Shown: positions 53,833 to 63,940 of the stretch, piece by piece
How the letters are laid out: each line of letters opens with the position of its first letter
Position numbering within the stretch: the stretch's first letter is position 1
Origin: Nocardioides sp. TF02-7
Lineage (GTDB): Bacteria; Actinomycetota; Actinomycetes; Propionibacteriales; Nocardioidaceae
Reading direction: 5' to 3'
Length of the DNA: 64,000 bases
Assembly: GCF_022437945.1 (NCBI RefSeq)
Contig: NZ_CP092535.1
Coordinates: forward strand, 1,860,001-1,924,000
Position numbers and translations under genes: made by a program
Notes under the pieces: model-generated
What the model was told of the DNA's origin: nothing
The model's input: the letters and a program-made list of their open reading frames with translations, nothing else
The model's database searches: none

Positions 53833-56376
53833 TCAGCTGGTCGACAACGCGTCCGGCGGGTCGTCGCCGGAGGGCACGATCGCGGTGATCACGGTGCCGT
53901 CGGCGCGTTGGATGCCGGCGGGGTGCGGCGGTTCGCCGGCGAGGCGGGGGCCCTGGTGGGTGAGGGGGTACGACGACCGGCGCGCCCTGCTTGACGGTGA
54001 CGTGCTCGTCGCGGACGTTGAAGGTGAGGGGGGCCGGTGCCGCTCTCGACGGCGAGCTCGAGCTCGGTGGCGCGCACCGTCACCCGCACCCGGGTGCCGC
54101 GCAGGGTCAGCCGGTAGGTGAGGGACTCCCCAGCTGGCGGGGAGCCGGGGGTCGATGCACCACTGGTCGTCGCCCTTCGCGGCGCCGAGGTCGCGGAACC
54201 CGCCGAAGCCGGCGACCAGCGCGCCCCACACGCCGCCGGTGGAGGCGACGTGGACGCCGTCGGAGGTGTTGCCGTGCCGGTTGTCGAGGTCGACGAAGAG
54301 GGCGGCGTGGAAGTAGCGCAGCGCCAGGTCGGCGTACCCGACCTCCGCGGCGATGATCGACTGCACGACCGCCGACAGCGTCGAGTCGCCGGTGGTGATC
54401 GGGTCGTAGTACTCGAAGTTGGCGCGCTTCTGCTCGGGGGTGAACTCCTCGCCCTGCAGGTAGAGCGCGAGCACCACGTCGGCCTGCTTGAGCACCTGGA
54501 ACCGGTAGATCACCAGCGGGTGGTAGTGCAGCAGCAGGGGCCGCTTCTCCAGCGGCGTCCGCTCGAGGTCCCACATCTCGCGCTCGAGGAAGTGCAGGTC
54601 CTGCGGGTGGATGCCGAGGTGCTCGTCGTAGGGGATCTGCATCCCCTTGGCGCACTCGGCCCACTCGTGCGGTTCGTCGGGGTCGAGGCCGGTGCGGCGC
54701 GCCATCTCCTCGTAGGCCTCGGGGTCCTCGCGCTCCAGCTGCCACACGGCCTGGGCGGCCCGGCGCAGGTTGAAACGCGCGAGGACGTTGGTGTACAGGT
54801 TGTCGTTGACGACGGTCGTGTACTCGTCGGGCCCGGTGACACCGTGGATGTGGAACGTCCGCCGGTTCTCGTCGCGCCAGAACCCGAGGTCGGCCCACAG
54901 CCGCGCGGTCTCCACGAAGATGTCGATCGCCTCGCGGCAGAGGAAGTCGTCGTCACCGGTGGCGCCGACGTACTGGCTGAGGGCGTAGGCGATGTCGGCG
55001 TCGATGTGGTACTGCGCGGTGCCGGCGGCGTAGTACGCCGACGCCTCGTGGCCGTTGATCGTCCGCCAGGGGAACAGGGCGCCGCGCTGCGCCAGCTCGC
55101 GGGCCCGCGACCGCGCGGAGTCGAGCAGCCGGTAGCGGAACCGCAGGGCGTTGCGGGCGGCCCACGGCATCGTGTAGGTCAGGAACGGCATCACGTAGAT
55201 CTCGGTGTCCCAGAAGTAGTGGCCGCCGTAGCCCGACCCGGTCACCCCCTTCGCGGCGATGCCCTGGTCCTCGGCGCGAGCCGACGCCTGGCAGATCGAG
55301 AAGAGGTTCCACCGCACGGCCTGCTGCAGGTCGGGGTGGCCGGGGATCTCCACGTCGCAGCGGGCCCAGAAGTCGTCGAGCCACTGCCGCTGCTCGTCGT
55401 ACTGGTGCTGCAGGCCCTGCTCGTGGGTGCGGTCGAGGGTGCGCTCGCAGCGGTCGATCAGCTCCCGCGGCGGCACCGAGCTGGCGGTGTGGAACGACAC
55501 CAGCTTGGTCAACCGGACCGGTACGCCGGGCTCGCCGGCGATCCGGTAGATCACCTTCGCCATGTCGTCCTCGGCCTGGACGCCCATGGAGTACGCCGAG
55601 TCCGTGTCGAGGTCGTGGTCGGCGACCACGCCGATGGTCATCCCGCTCTCGGCGGTGCGGTAGCCCAGCCGCAGCCGGCCGGTCTCGGCGTCGGCGGAGC
55701 TGATCACCGGGAGCAGCACGCGGCGGTCGAACCGGTCGGCCTTGCGCGGGTCGGCGTGCTCCGGGGCGCCGGGGTCGCCGAACTCGGGCCGGATGTCCTG
55801 CCGGTTGAGCATCTGGGAGGAGATCGCGATCGACGCCTTCTGGTCGAGGAGCTCGACCTCGAAGGTGAGCACCGCCAGGTGGCGCTGCGCGAGCGGCACC
55901 ATCCGCGTCGACCGCACCCGCACCCGCTTGCCGCCGGGCGTGCGCCAGATCAGCTCGCGCGACAGCACGCCCGACCGGAAGTCGAGGGCCCGCTCGTAGT
56001 CGAGCATGTCGGCGACGGAGATCTGCAGCGGCTCGTCGTCGACGTAGAGCCGGATCACCTTGGGGTCCGGTGCGTTGACGATCGTCTGCCCGACGCGCGC
56101 GAAGCCGTAGGCCTCCTCGGCGTGGAGGATCGGCCAGGTCTCGTGGAAGCCGTTGATGTAGGTGCCCTCGACGTGGGCGTCGCGGCTCTCGGAGTAGTTG
56201 CCGCGCAGCCCGAGGTAGCCGTTGCCGACGGCGAACAGCGCCTCGGTGACGCCGTGGTCGTCGGCGGAGAACCGCTTCTCGACCAACCGCCACTCGTCGA
56301 CGGGGAACCGGCTCCGGTCGAGCGGGTCGGCGACCGGCGGGGCGACGTGGGACGGGCCGTCGTACCCCGGGGTCAC
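53833..56376 (-). CDS. GH65 disaccharide phosphorylase or hydrolase
   Basis: About 846 residues after three extra bases near the C-terminus (54128-54131, 54028-54033, 53964-53968) that leave the frame unchanged overall. The family start VDEWRLVEKRFSADDHGVTE is followed by FAVGNGYLGLRGNYSESRDA and FHETWPILHAEEAYGF. The catalytic glutamate lies in HIHGVTGPDEYTTVVNDNLY, and the phosphate-binding TGDSTLSAVVQS follows. GH65 enzymes phosphorolyse trehalose, maltose, kojibiose or nigerose to glucose-1-phosphate. Coupling with the beta-PGM gene upstream (GTGA overlap) supports a beta-glucose-1-phosphate product. The exact disaccharide is open. Confidence 0.88.
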   Translation of the reverse strand: MTPGYDGPSHVAPPVADPLDRSRFPVDEWRLVEKRFSADDHGVTEALFAVGNGYLGLRGNYSESRDAHVEGTYINGFHETWPILHAEEAYGFARVGQTIVNAPDPKVIRLYVDDEPLQISVADMLDYERALDFRSGVLSRELIWRTPGGKRVRVRSTRMVPLAQRHLAVLTFEVELLDQKASIAISSQMLNRQDIRPEFGDPGAPEHADPRKADRFDRRVLLPVISSADAETGRLRLGYRTAESGMTIGVVADHDLDTDSAYSMGVQAEDDMAKVIYRIAGEPGVPVRLTKLVSFHTASSVPPRELIDRCERTLDRTHEQGLQHQYDEQRQWLDDFWARCDVEIPGHPDLQQAVRWNLFSICQASARAEDQGIAAKGVTGSGYGGHYFWDTEIYVMPFLTYTMPWAARNALRFRYRLLDSARSRARELAQRGALFPWRTINGHEASAYYAAGTAQYHIDADIAYALSQYVGATGDDDFLCREAIDIFVETARLWADLGFWRDENRRTFHIHGVTGPDEYTTVVNDNLYTNVLARFNLRRAAQAVWQLEREDPEAYEEMARRTGLDPDEPHEWAECAKGMQIPYDEHLGIHPQDLHFLEREMWDLERTPLEKRPLLLHYHPLVIYRFQVLKQADVVLALYLQGEEFTPEQKRANFEYYDPITTGDSTLSAVVQSIIAAEVGYADLALRYFHAALFVDLDNRHGNTSDGVHVASTGGVWGALVAGFGGFRDLGAAKGDDQWCIDPRLPASWGVPHLPADPARHPGAGDGARHRARARRRERHRPPSPSTSATSTSPSSRARRSSYPLTHQGPRLAGEPPHPAGIQRADGTVITAIVPSGDDPPDALSTS

Positions 56377-57099
56377 GGGAGCAGCTCCGCCAGGTCGGCG
56401 ACCACGACGTCGGCGCCGGCCTCGGTGAGCGCCTCCACCCCGGCGCCGCGGTCGACGCCGACCACCAGGCCGAACCGCCCGGCGGCGCCGGCCTGCACGC
56501 CGCTGATCGCGTCCTCGAGCACGACCGACCGCTCGGGGCCGGCGCCCAGGTCGGAGGCGGCGGCGAGGAACGTGTCCGGCGCCGGCTTGCCCTGCAGGTT
56601 GCGCTCGGCGGCCACGCCGCCGTGCATCACCTCGCCGAAGAACCGGGTCATGCCGGCCGCCTCGAGCACGGCGGGGGCGTTGCGCGACGACGACACGATC
56701 GCCATGGGGATCCCGCGCTGCTCGAGGGCCTCGAGCAGCCGCACCGAGCCGGGGTAGGGCCTCGACGCCCTCGTCGCTGAGCACCTGGGCGAAGAAGGAG
56801 TTCTTGCGGTTGCCGAGGCCGCACACGGTCTCGGCGTCGGGTCCGTCGGAGGGGTCGCCCTCCGGCAGGTCGATCCCCCGGGACAGTAGGAAGGTGCGCA
56901 CGCCGTCGTAGCGGGGCTTGCCGTCGACGTGGTCGTAGTAGTCCTGCTCTGTGTACGGCGGCTGGTCGGGGTGCGCGGTCGACAGGTAGTCGTTGAACAT
57001 CGCCGACCACGCCCGCATGTGCACCTCGGCGGTCGGCGTCACCACCCCGTCGAGGTCGAAGAGGACGGCGTCGTACTGGTCCCAGGTCACTGCGGCCAC
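56373..57099 (-). CDS. HAD-family beta-phosphoglucomutase
   Basis: About 241 residues after removing one base near 56757-56759, which gives EGVEAYPGSVRLLEALEQRG. The catalytic aspartates are in AVLFDLDGVVTPTAEVHMRA (Asp15, Asp17), and later motifs are MAIVSSSRNAPAVLEAAGM and KPAPDTFLAAASDLGAGP, then VVLEDAISGVQAGAAGRF. It converts beta-glucose-1-phosphate to glucose-6-phosphate, feeding glycolysis from the GH65 reaction. The gene overlaps the GH65 start by 4 bases. ATG 57099 is the obvious start. A cap region HVDGKPRYDGVRTFL fits the family. Confidence 0.88.
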
Positions 57100-57193
57100 G
57101 CGGCCAGCGTAGGGGATGCCTCAGGGCCGGTTCGGGGTGAAATGGGTGCGGATACTCACGCCTTCGATGGGTAGGTCTGGTGGAATACCGGGC

Positions 57194-58495
57194 ATGGTGC
57201 TCCTGAGGCCGATCAAGAAGCGGGTCGGCAAGTGGCTGCTCGAGCGGACGATGCGCGACGGCATCGACCTGCGGAAGCTGCGCTTCCTCCCCGACTCCGT
57301 GACGCTGCCCCTGCGGCGCGACGGTCTCGACCCGCTGCCCGCGCTCGCGGAGGTCCGCGACACCGAGCCGGTGACGAAGCTGGCGGACATGTTCGGCAAG
57401 GGGGTCTGGCTGGTCAGCGGGTACGACGAGGCGCGCGAGGTGCTGGCCGGCGACCCCGACACGTGGTCCAACGACCTGGGGCAGTTCGTCTCCCAGGACG
57501 GCCGCTCCCCGGAGGAGCAGATCGGCGGGCTGGGCATGACCGACCCGCCGCTGCACACCCAGCTGCGGAAGTACCTCACGCCGGAGTTCACGATGCGCCG
57601 CCTCCAACGGCTCCAGCCGGGCATCGAGGCGATCGTGGAGGCCCGGCTCGACGCGATGGCGGCCGCCGGGCCCGACGTCGACCTGGTGCAGGAGTTCGCG
57701 TTCGCGGTGCCGTTCGACGTGATCTGCGACCTGCTCGGCCTGCCGGTCGAGGACCGCGCCCGGTTCCTCGAGCTGGGCGTGGCGCGGTTCGACCTCAGCG
57801 AGGGTGGCGCCGGTGCGTTCGGCGCGGCCGCGCACACGCGGGAGTTCCTCATCAACGCGGTGCGCGAGCAGCGCAGCAACCCCGGCGACGGCCTGATCGG
57901 GGCGCTGCTCGTCGAGCACGGCGACGACCTCGACGACGTCACCCTCGGCGGCATCGCCGACGGCGTCTTCCTCGGGGGCTACGAGACCTCGGCGTCGATG
58001 CTGGCGCTCGGTGCCTACCTGATCGCCACCACGCCCGAGGCGGGGCGGATGCTGCGCTCGGACCCGGAGTCCGTCGAGCGGGTCGTCGAGGAGCTGCTGC
58101 GCCACCTGTGCGTCGTGCAGCTCGCGTTCCTGCGGTTCGCGAAGCGCGACGCCACCGTGGGCGGCGTGACGATCAAGGCCGGCGACGCGGTCGGCGTCTC
58201 GCTGATGGCGGCCAACCGCGACCCGCGGCTCGGGCCCGACCTCGACCGGTTCGACCCCACTCGGGAGCCGGTGCGGCACCTGTCCTTCGGCTGGGGGATG
58301 CACCGTTGCGTCGGTGCGGAGCTGGCCCGGATGGAGCTGCGCACCGCGCTGCGGATGCTCGCCGAGCGGTTCCCCGACCTCGCGGTCGCCGCGGACGACG
58401 ACCAGCTGGGGTTCCGGAAGCTGTCGGCGGTCTACGGCGTGGAGGCGCTGCCGGTCGCCCTGTACGGGATGAGCCTCGAGGACGTCAGCGCCTGA
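57194..58495 (+). CDS. Cytochrome P450
   Basis: A 433-residue bacterial P450. The haem-binding cysteine is residue 372 in FGWGMHRCVGAELARMELRT, the ExxR-region is in the VVEELLRHL helix, and the I-helix is FLGGYETSASMLALG with the conserved Glu/Thr pair. The N-terminal MVLLRPIKKRVGKWLLERTM is basic and could be trimmed. No ferredoxin or reductase gene is next to it, so it must use generic partners. The substrate is unknown. It is divergent from the beta-PGM gene and convergent with the ABC exporter. Confidence 0.9.
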   Translation: MVLLRPIKKRVGKWLLERTMRDGIDLRKLRFLPDSVTLPLRRDGLDPLPALAEVRDTEPVTKLADMFGKGVWLVSGYDEAREVLAGDPDTWSNDLGQFVSQDGRSPEEQIGGLGMTDPPLHTQLRKYLTPEFTMRRLQRLQPGIEAIVEARLDAMAAAGPDVDLVQEFAFAVPFDVICDLLGLPVEDRARFLELGVARFDLSEGGAGAFGAAAHTREFLINAVREQRSNPGDGLIGALLVEHGDDLDDVTLGGIADGVFLGGYETSASMLALGAYLIATTPEAGRMLRSDPESVERVVEELLRHLCVVQLAFLRFAKRDATVGGVTIKAGDAVGVSLMAANRDPRLGPDLDRFDPTREPVRHLSFGWGMHRCVGAELARMELRTALRMLAERFPDLAVAADDDQLGFRKLSAVYGVEALPVALYGMSLEDVSA

Positions 58496-58526
58496 CCCGT
58501 CGCCGGGCCAGGCGCCGACGCGTGCC

Positions 58527-59333
58527 TCACTTGCTGGACGACAGCCGGTACTGCCGGACCGACAGGGGCATGAAGACCGCAAGGATCAGCACCACCCAGA
58601 TGAGCGTGTAGAGGACCGGGTGCTGCATCGACCAGGCGTCGGTGCCGTCGAGCATGCGAGGGTCGGCGTTGCCGAACAACTGGCGAGATGCCTCGGTGAG
58701 CGCCGAGACCGGGTTCCACGCGACGATCGTGTGCAGCACGCCGTCGAAGTCCTTGAGCGGGACGAACGCGTTGGACAGGAACGTCAGCGGCATGATCACG
58801 ATGAACGAGGCGTTGTTGATCACCTCGACGCTCGGGACGAGCAGGCCGACGAAGGCCATCACCCAGCTGATCGCGTAGGCGAAGACGAGCAGCAGCGCGA
58901 ACCCGAGGATGGCGTCGAGGACACCTTCCCGGATGCGCCACCCGACGAGCAGGCCGGTGAGCGCCATGATGATCAGCGACAGCACGTTGTAGACCACGTC
59001 GGAGGTGGTGCGGCCGACGAGGACGGCCGACCGTGACATCGGCAGCGACCGGAACCGGTCGATGATGCCCTTCTGCATGTCCTCGGCCAGCCCGGCGCCG
59101 GTGAACGTGGCTCCGAACACCACCGTCTGGGCGAAGATGCCGGCGATGAGGAACTCGCGATAGCTGACGTCGCTGCCGGTGCTGATCGCGCCGCCGAAGA
59201 CGAACGCGAAGAGCAGCACGAACATGATCGGGCTGATCAGCACGAAGACGAGCACCTCGGGCACCCGCTTGATCTTGATCAGGTTGCGCTGGGCGACCAC
59301 CCAGCCGTCGGACAGGGCCTGCGTGGCGCTCAT
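58527..59333 (-). CDS. ABC-2 type permease, DrrB-like
   Basis: A 268-residue permease with six predicted membrane helices. Family features are [20 protein letters not shown] near the start, [20 protein letters not shown] (the conserved cytoplasmic coupling region), [20 protein letters not shown] and a late [20 protein letters not shown]. DrrAB-type exporters pump out hydrophobic drugs or natural products. It is the partner of the ATPase just upstream; starts and stops overlap by 4 bases. ATG 59333. Confidence 0.9.
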   Translation of the reverse strand: MSATQALSDGWVVAQRNLIKIKRVPEVLVFVLISPIMFVLLFAFVFGGAISTGSDVSYREFLIAGIFAQTVVFGATFTGAGLAEDMQKGIIDRFRSLPMSRSAVLVGRTTSDVVYNVLSLIIMALTGLLVGWRIREGVLDAILGFALLLVFAYAISWVMAFVGLLVPSVEVINNASFIVIMPLTFLSNAFVPLKDFDGVLHTIVAWNPVSALTEASRQLFGNADPRMLDGTDAWSMQHPVLYTLIWVVLILAVFMPLSVRQYRLSSSK

Positions 59334-60335
59334 CGGGCCAGCTCCTTCTCGGTCTCGTCGGTGCTCGCACCGGTGGTGCCGGCGCCGTCCTCCTCGGCGG
59401 CGCGGCCGGTGAGGGCGAGGAAGACGTCGTCGAGGGTGGGGCGGCGGAGCCCGACGTCGAGCACGGTGACGGTCTCGCGCTCGAAGCCCTGCAGCACCCG
59501 CAGCAGGTCGGCGGTGCCCGTGCCCTGCACGGCGGCGGTGAGCTCGCGGCCGTTGTCGCCGACCCGCACCTCGCCCACGGCGACCTCGGCCAGCACCCGG
59601 GCCGCGGCGTCGCGGTCCTCGGCGTCGGCGAGCACGACCTCGATCCGCTCGCCCCCCGGTGCGGGCCTTCAGCTCGTCGGCCGTGCCCTGCGCGATGGCG
59701 CGGCCGTGGTCGATCACGACGATGTCGTCGGCCAGCCGGTCGGCCTCCTCGAGGTACTGCGTGGTCAGCAGCAGCGTGGTGCCGGAGCCGACCAGCTCGC
59801 GGATCACGTCCCACATCTGCTGGCGGCTGCGCACGTCGAGACCGGTGGTCGGCTCGTCGAGCACGATCACGGGCGGCTCGGCGACCAGCGCGCCGGCCAG
59901 GTCGAGCCGGCGACGCTGGCCGCCGGAGTAGGTCTTGGTCGGCCGGTCGGCGAACTCGGTGAGGTCGAACCGCTCCAGCAGCTCCTTCGCCCGCTCCTGG
60001 GCGCGCGCCCGCCCCAGGTGGTAGAGCCGCCCGATCATCACCAGGTTCTCGTAGGCCGTCAGGTGCTCGTCGACCGCGGCGTACTGCCCCGACAGGCCGA
60101 TCCGGGCGCGGACGCCCACCGGGTCGGCGAGCACGTCGACGCCGGCGACGGTCGCCGTGCCCTCGTCGGGCCGCAGCAGCGTCGTCAGGCACCGCACGGC
60201 CGTCGTCTTGCCGGCGCCGTTGGGGCCCAGCAGCGCGAGCACCTTCCCCTCGGGCACCGCGAGGTCGAGACCCCCCAGCGCCTCGACCGCCTTGTAGCGC
60301 TTCACCAGTCCGCTCGCGCGGATCATCTCGGTCAT
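59330..60335 (-). CDS. ABC transporter ATPase, DrrA-like
   Basis: About 334 residues after removing one base from the six-base run at 59652-59657 (joins [13 protein letters not shown] to a domain ending [20 protein letters not shown]). Walker [10 protein letters not shown] near residue 38, signature [16 protein letters not shown], Walker [21 protein letters not shown]. The C-terminal DrrA extension is present. It energises the ABC-2 permease next to it. ATG 60335 follows AAGGA. Confidence 0.9.
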
Positions 60336-60457
60336 CTCGTCCTTCTCCACCCTCCGGTACGCACGGATCGCAAGCGTCGCTCCTGCCGACGTTGCCACGG
60401 TAGGGACAGGCACCGACACCGGTTTTCATCGCTGACGACCGGGCTTGGCGCCACGAG

Positions 60458-60476
60458 TTAGGCAAGGCTCGCTTGT
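60458..60476 (+). promoter_or_regulatory. IdeR/DtxR-type iron box upstream of dps
   Basis: TTAGGCAAGGCTCGCTTGT resembles the 19-base iron box TTAGGCAAGGCTTGCCTAA at 15 positions by my alignment. The left half is perfect, the right half degenerate. It lies 94 bases before the dps GTG. IdeR/DtxR boxes at dps or ferritin genes are known in actinobacteria. Confidence 0.45.
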
Positions 60477-60569
60477 CTGGAACCGTTCAAGAAAAAGGTG
60501 GGAGACTGGGTTCAGCGACGGGGGCCGGACCGGTCCCCGAGGACAGAGCCCAGCGAAGGAGACATCACC

Positions 60570-61091
60570 GTGGCCACCCTGCACCGCGAGAAGCACGTCA
60601 CCCACCCGGCGTACCAGGCCGACCAGCAGGTCGCCGAGCACCTCCAGCAGCTGCTCGTCGACCTGAGCGACCTGGCCCTCCAGGGCAAGCAGGCGCACTG
60701 GAACGTCATCGGCCCCAACTTCCGCGACCTCCACCTCCAGCTCGACGAGGTCGTCGACGCCGCCCGCGAGTTCGGCGACGAGGTCGCCGAGCGGATGCGC
60801 GCGGTCTACGTCGTCCCCGACGGCAGCGCGGCCCGGGTCGCCGCCCAGACCAGCCTGCCGCCGTTCCCCCGCGGCGAGGTCGACAGCGCCGAGGTCGTCG
60901 ACAAGATCACCGCCTCCCTCTACGCCGTGGTCAGCACCGCCCGCCGGATCCACGACGACGTCGACCGCGCCGACCCGACGACCGCCGACCTGCTGCACAC
61001 CGTCATCGAGCGCCTCGAGCAGCTCGCCTGGATGGTCAGCGCCGAGAACCGGGTCGCCGGCCGGAGCGTGCCGGAGTCGATCGTCGTCTGA
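60570..61091 (+). CDS. dps: Dps family ferritin-like DNA-protection protein
   Basis: A 173-residue Dps protein. The ferroxidase motif is LALQGKQAHWNVIGPNFRDL and HLQLDEVVDAAREFGDEVAE, with the conserved His, Asp and Glu in the HWNV..F..LH..LDE pattern. The twelve-subunit shell stores iron and protects DNA from peroxide. GTG 60570 follows AAGGAG with 8 bases; an ATG at 60498 is in frame but has no such site. The candidate iron box upstream would link it to iron supply. It stands alone and is convergent with the AraC gene. Confidence 0.92.
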   Translation: MATLHREKHVTHPAYQADQQVAEHLQQLLVDLSDLALQGKQAHWNVIGPNFRDLHLQLDEVVDAAREFGDEVAERMRAVYVVPDGSAARVAAQTSLPPFPRGEVDSAEVVDKITASLYAVVSTARRIHDDVDRADPTTADLLHTVIERLEQLAWMVSAENRVAGRSVPESIVV

Positions 61092-61112
61092 GGGCGCGTC
61101 GCCCGACCGCCG

Positions 61113-62098
61113 CTAGCTCGTCGCCGGCGCCGCCGCCGGCGCGCGGAACGCCGACCGGTAGGCGCGCGGGCTCGCGCCGGTGTGCACCACGAAGTGCCGC
61201 CGCATCGACTCCGGTGAGCCGAAGCCGGTGGCGTAGGCGATCTCGGTGACCGTCAGCGCCGAGTCCTCCAGCATCGCCCGCGCGCGCTCGACCCGGCGGC
61301 GGGGTGATCCAGGCCTGCAGGCTGTCGCCGGTCTCGGAGCGGAACCGCCGCTCGAGCGTGCGGGGGCTCATGTGCGCCCGGGCCGCGACCCGCTCCAGGG
61401 ACAGCGACTCGGCGAGGTTCTCCAGCAGCCACGACATGACCGGCGCCAGCGAGCCCGCCGCCGGCCGCGCGAGCAGCTTCGCGTAGAGGGCCTGCCCGCC
61501 GACCCGGTGCGGGGGGCTGATCAGCACCCGCGAGACGTCGTTGGCGTAGGCCTGCCCGTGGTCGGCGGTGAGGATGTAGAGGCACAGGTCGGTCGACGCG
61601 AGCATCCCGCCCGAGGAGAGCACCTGGCCGTCGTCGACGTACAACGCGTGCTCGACCAGCTCTGCCCGCGGGAAGGCCGCACGGAACTCCTCGGCGAGGG
61701 CCCAGTGGGTCGCGACCCGACGACCGTCCACGACCCCCCGCCTGGCCGAGCACGAACGCACCGGCACACAGCGACACCAGCCGCGCCCCGCGCGCGGCGG
61801 CGCGGCGGACGGCGTCGAGCACGCCGGGGTCCTGCGGCTCCCACGGCGCCTCCAGCCCCGGGACGACGACCGTGTCGGCCTCCTCGACGTCCGACACCGG
61901 GCAGAGCTCGCCGAGCGAGAACCCCAGCGACGTCTCCACCCCCGCAGGACCGCAGACCCGCACGTCGTACGGCGGGTCCGGCTCGTCGCGGATCTTCGTG
62001 AACACCGACGGCCGGCGCCCGAACACCTGAGCGGCGACGGCCAGGTCGAGCACGAAGGTGCCGGGCAGGGCGAGGACGGCGACGCGATGTCGGCGCAC
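61113..62098 (-). CDS. GlxA-type AraC regulator with DJ-1/PfpI domain
   Basis: About 327 residues after two extra bases (runs at 61734-61739 and 61301-61304). The N-terminal domain is DJ-1/PfpI-like: HRVAVLALPGTFVLDLAVAA, PGLEAPWEPQDPGVLDAVRR, and VSLCAGAFVLGQAG with the nucleophile-elbow cysteine. Then two AraC HTH motifs (LSLERVAARAHMSPRTLERR, and after repair LTVTEIAYATGFGSPESMRR). It senses a metabolite via the DJ-1-type domain. GTG 62098 follows AGGAGG. It is divergent from the alpha/beta hydrolase gene, 104 bases away, which it may control. Confidence 0.85.
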
Positions 62099-62202
62099 CG
62101 GACACCTCCTGTCCCGATCTGTCCGAAGTATGGCGGTCAGCGAGGTGTCGGGGAACCCGATCGTTCCCAGACTTGGTCCCACCCGACGCGAGAGGACACG
62201 TC

Positions 62203-62999
62203 ATGGCCCCCCGACACGATCGTCCTGGTGCACGGCTTCTGGGTCACTCCCCCGCAGCTGGGAACACTGGATCACCCACTACGAGAACCGCGGCTACCGC
62301 GTGCTCGCACCCGGCTACCCGGGCTTCGAGGTCGAGGTCGAGGGACTGCGGTCCGACCCGCAGGCCATCCTCGACCTCACCGTCCCGGACATCATCGCCG
62401 CCCTCGAGGGGGTCGTCAGCGGGCTCGACCGGCCGCCGGTCATCATCGGCCACTCCGCGGGCGGAGCGTTCACCCAGATCCTGCTCGACCACGGCTACGG
62501 CGCCGCCGGCGCGGCGATCTGCTCCGCGCCGACCGAGGGCGTGCGGGTCGTGCCGGCCTCGCAGGTGCGGTCGACGTTCCCGGTGCTCAAGAACCCCGCC
62601 AACCGCAAGCGGGCGGTCGGCCTCACCTACGAGCAGTGGCGCTACGCCTTCACCAACACCTTCCCCGAGGACGAGGCGCGCGCGGCGTACGAGCGCTACC
62701 ACGTCCCGGCCAACGGCGGCATCCTCTGGGGCAGCGTGCTCGCCAACTTCCAGCCGGGCCACCAGGACACCTGGGTCGACTACGAGAACGACAAGCGCGC
62801 CCCGCTGCTCTTCGTGTCGGCGTCGGACGACCACATCATGCCGCCCGCGGTGCAGCGGTCGAACGCGAAGCACTACAAGTCCGACACCGTCACCGAGGTC
62901 CGGCAGTACGACGGCTTCTGCCACCTCCTCCCCGCCCAGGCCGGCTGGCAGCGGGTCGCCGACGAGGTGCTCGAGTGGGCGCTCGCCCACGCCGCATGA
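62203..62999 (+). CDS. Alpha/beta-hydrolase
   Basis: About 264 residues after removing two bases near the start (runs at 62207-62212 and 62249-62253). This gives MAPDTIVLVHGFWVTPRSWE, a normal hydrolase start. The nucleophile serine is in VIIGHSAGGAFTQILLDHGY (GHSAGG), and the aspartate and histidine are in LLFVSASDDHIMPPAV and QYDGFCHLLPAQ. ATG 62203 follows AGAGGA. It is a soluble enzyme of the haloalkane dehalogenase/esterase type; the substrate is not clear. It overlaps the next gene by 4 bases. Confidence 0.8.
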
Positions 63000-63786
63000 T
63001 CCTCACCCACGTCGGCGGGCCGACCCTCCTGGTCGAGATCGCCGGCCGACGGCTGCTCACGGACCCGACGTTCGACCGGCCCGGCGGCCACTACGACTTC
63101 GGCTGGGGCACGTCCTCGGACAAGCTGGCCGGTCCCGCCCTCGACGTGGACGAGCTGCCGCCGCTCGACGCGGTGCTGCTCACCCACGACCACCACGCCG
63201 ACAACCTCGACCGGACCGGCCGGGAGCTGCTGGCCCGGGTGCCGACGGTGGTCACCACCCGCAGCGGCGCCCGGCGGCTGCGGCTGCCGGACGTCCGTGG
63301 CCTCCGACCCGGAGCGACCACCGCGCTCGAGGCGGCCGGACGGCCGCCGGTGACCGTCACGGCGACCCCGGCCCGGCACGGCCCGCCGCTGTCGCGGCCG
63401 GTGGTCGGTGAGGTGGTCGGCTTCGAGGTGCGCTCCGGCACCGAGTCGCTGTGGATCACCGGCGACACCGTCCTCAGCCGGGCGGTCCGCCGCACCGCCC
63501 GCGCGCTCGCGGCGGACCCGGTCGACCCGATCGACGTGGTCGTCGTGCACGCCGGAGGCGTCCGGTTCCCGGTGACCGGGCCGCTCCGCTACACGATGAC
63601 CGGTCGCCGGGCCGTCGAGCTGGTCGCGCTGACCGGCGCCCGGACGGCGGTGCCGGTGCACGTCGACGGGTGGAGCCACTTCGTCGACGGCCGGGCCGGC
63701 GTCGAACGCGCGGTCGCCGCAGCGGCCGGGCACGTGCGGGACAGGCTGCGCTGGCTGGTGCCGGGGGGGAGCCGACGGTCGTCTGA
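62996..63786 (+). CDS. Metallo-beta-lactamase-fold hydrolase
   Basis: About 264 residues. The metal motif is LLTHDHHADNLDRTGRELLA (HxHxD), with ITGDTVLSRAVR and VHAGGVRFPVTGPL later. It starts MILTHVGGPTLLVEIAGRRL. The literal frame runs on to 63841 through a long inverted repeat; adding one base to the seven-G run at 63773-63779 ends it at 63786 with GEPTVV, which I prefer. Members hydrolyse lactones, phosphodiesters or thioesters. ATG 62996 overlaps the alpha/beta-hydrolase stop, so the two form an operon, perhaps acting in sequence. Confidence 0.8.
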
Positions 63787-63800
63787 GGGGCGCCGCGAGT

Positions 63801-63885
63801 GGTGTAACTCAGTGTTCGGTGCACTACCTCGGGTGCTGTGACCGGTCCGAGCACCCGGGTAGTCGACGGAACACTGAGTTACACC
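63801..63885. repeat. Repeat family C, long nested inverted repeat
   Basis: The outer arms GGTGTAACTCAGTGTTC (63801-63817) and GAACACTGAGTTACACC (63869-63885) are perfect over 17 bases. Inside, GCACTACCTCGGGTGCT faces AGCACCCGGGTAGTCG, giving a second, mostly paired stem. It starts 15 bases after the preferred stop of the metallo-beta-lactamase-fold gene. The sequence is unrelated to families A and B. Confidence 0.85.
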
Positions 63886-63940
63886 CCTCTGCCGGCCTGC
63901 GCCCTGCCCACCCGGCCCCCCGCCGTCGTACTGTCGCGGC

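Noticed and set aside
54118-56757. Very long open frame on the plus strand (879 codons) opposite the GH65 gene
   Set aside because: It is the antisense shadow of the GH65 gene; GC-rich codon usage leaves few stops. The translation is low-complexity Val/Gly/Arg with no domain.
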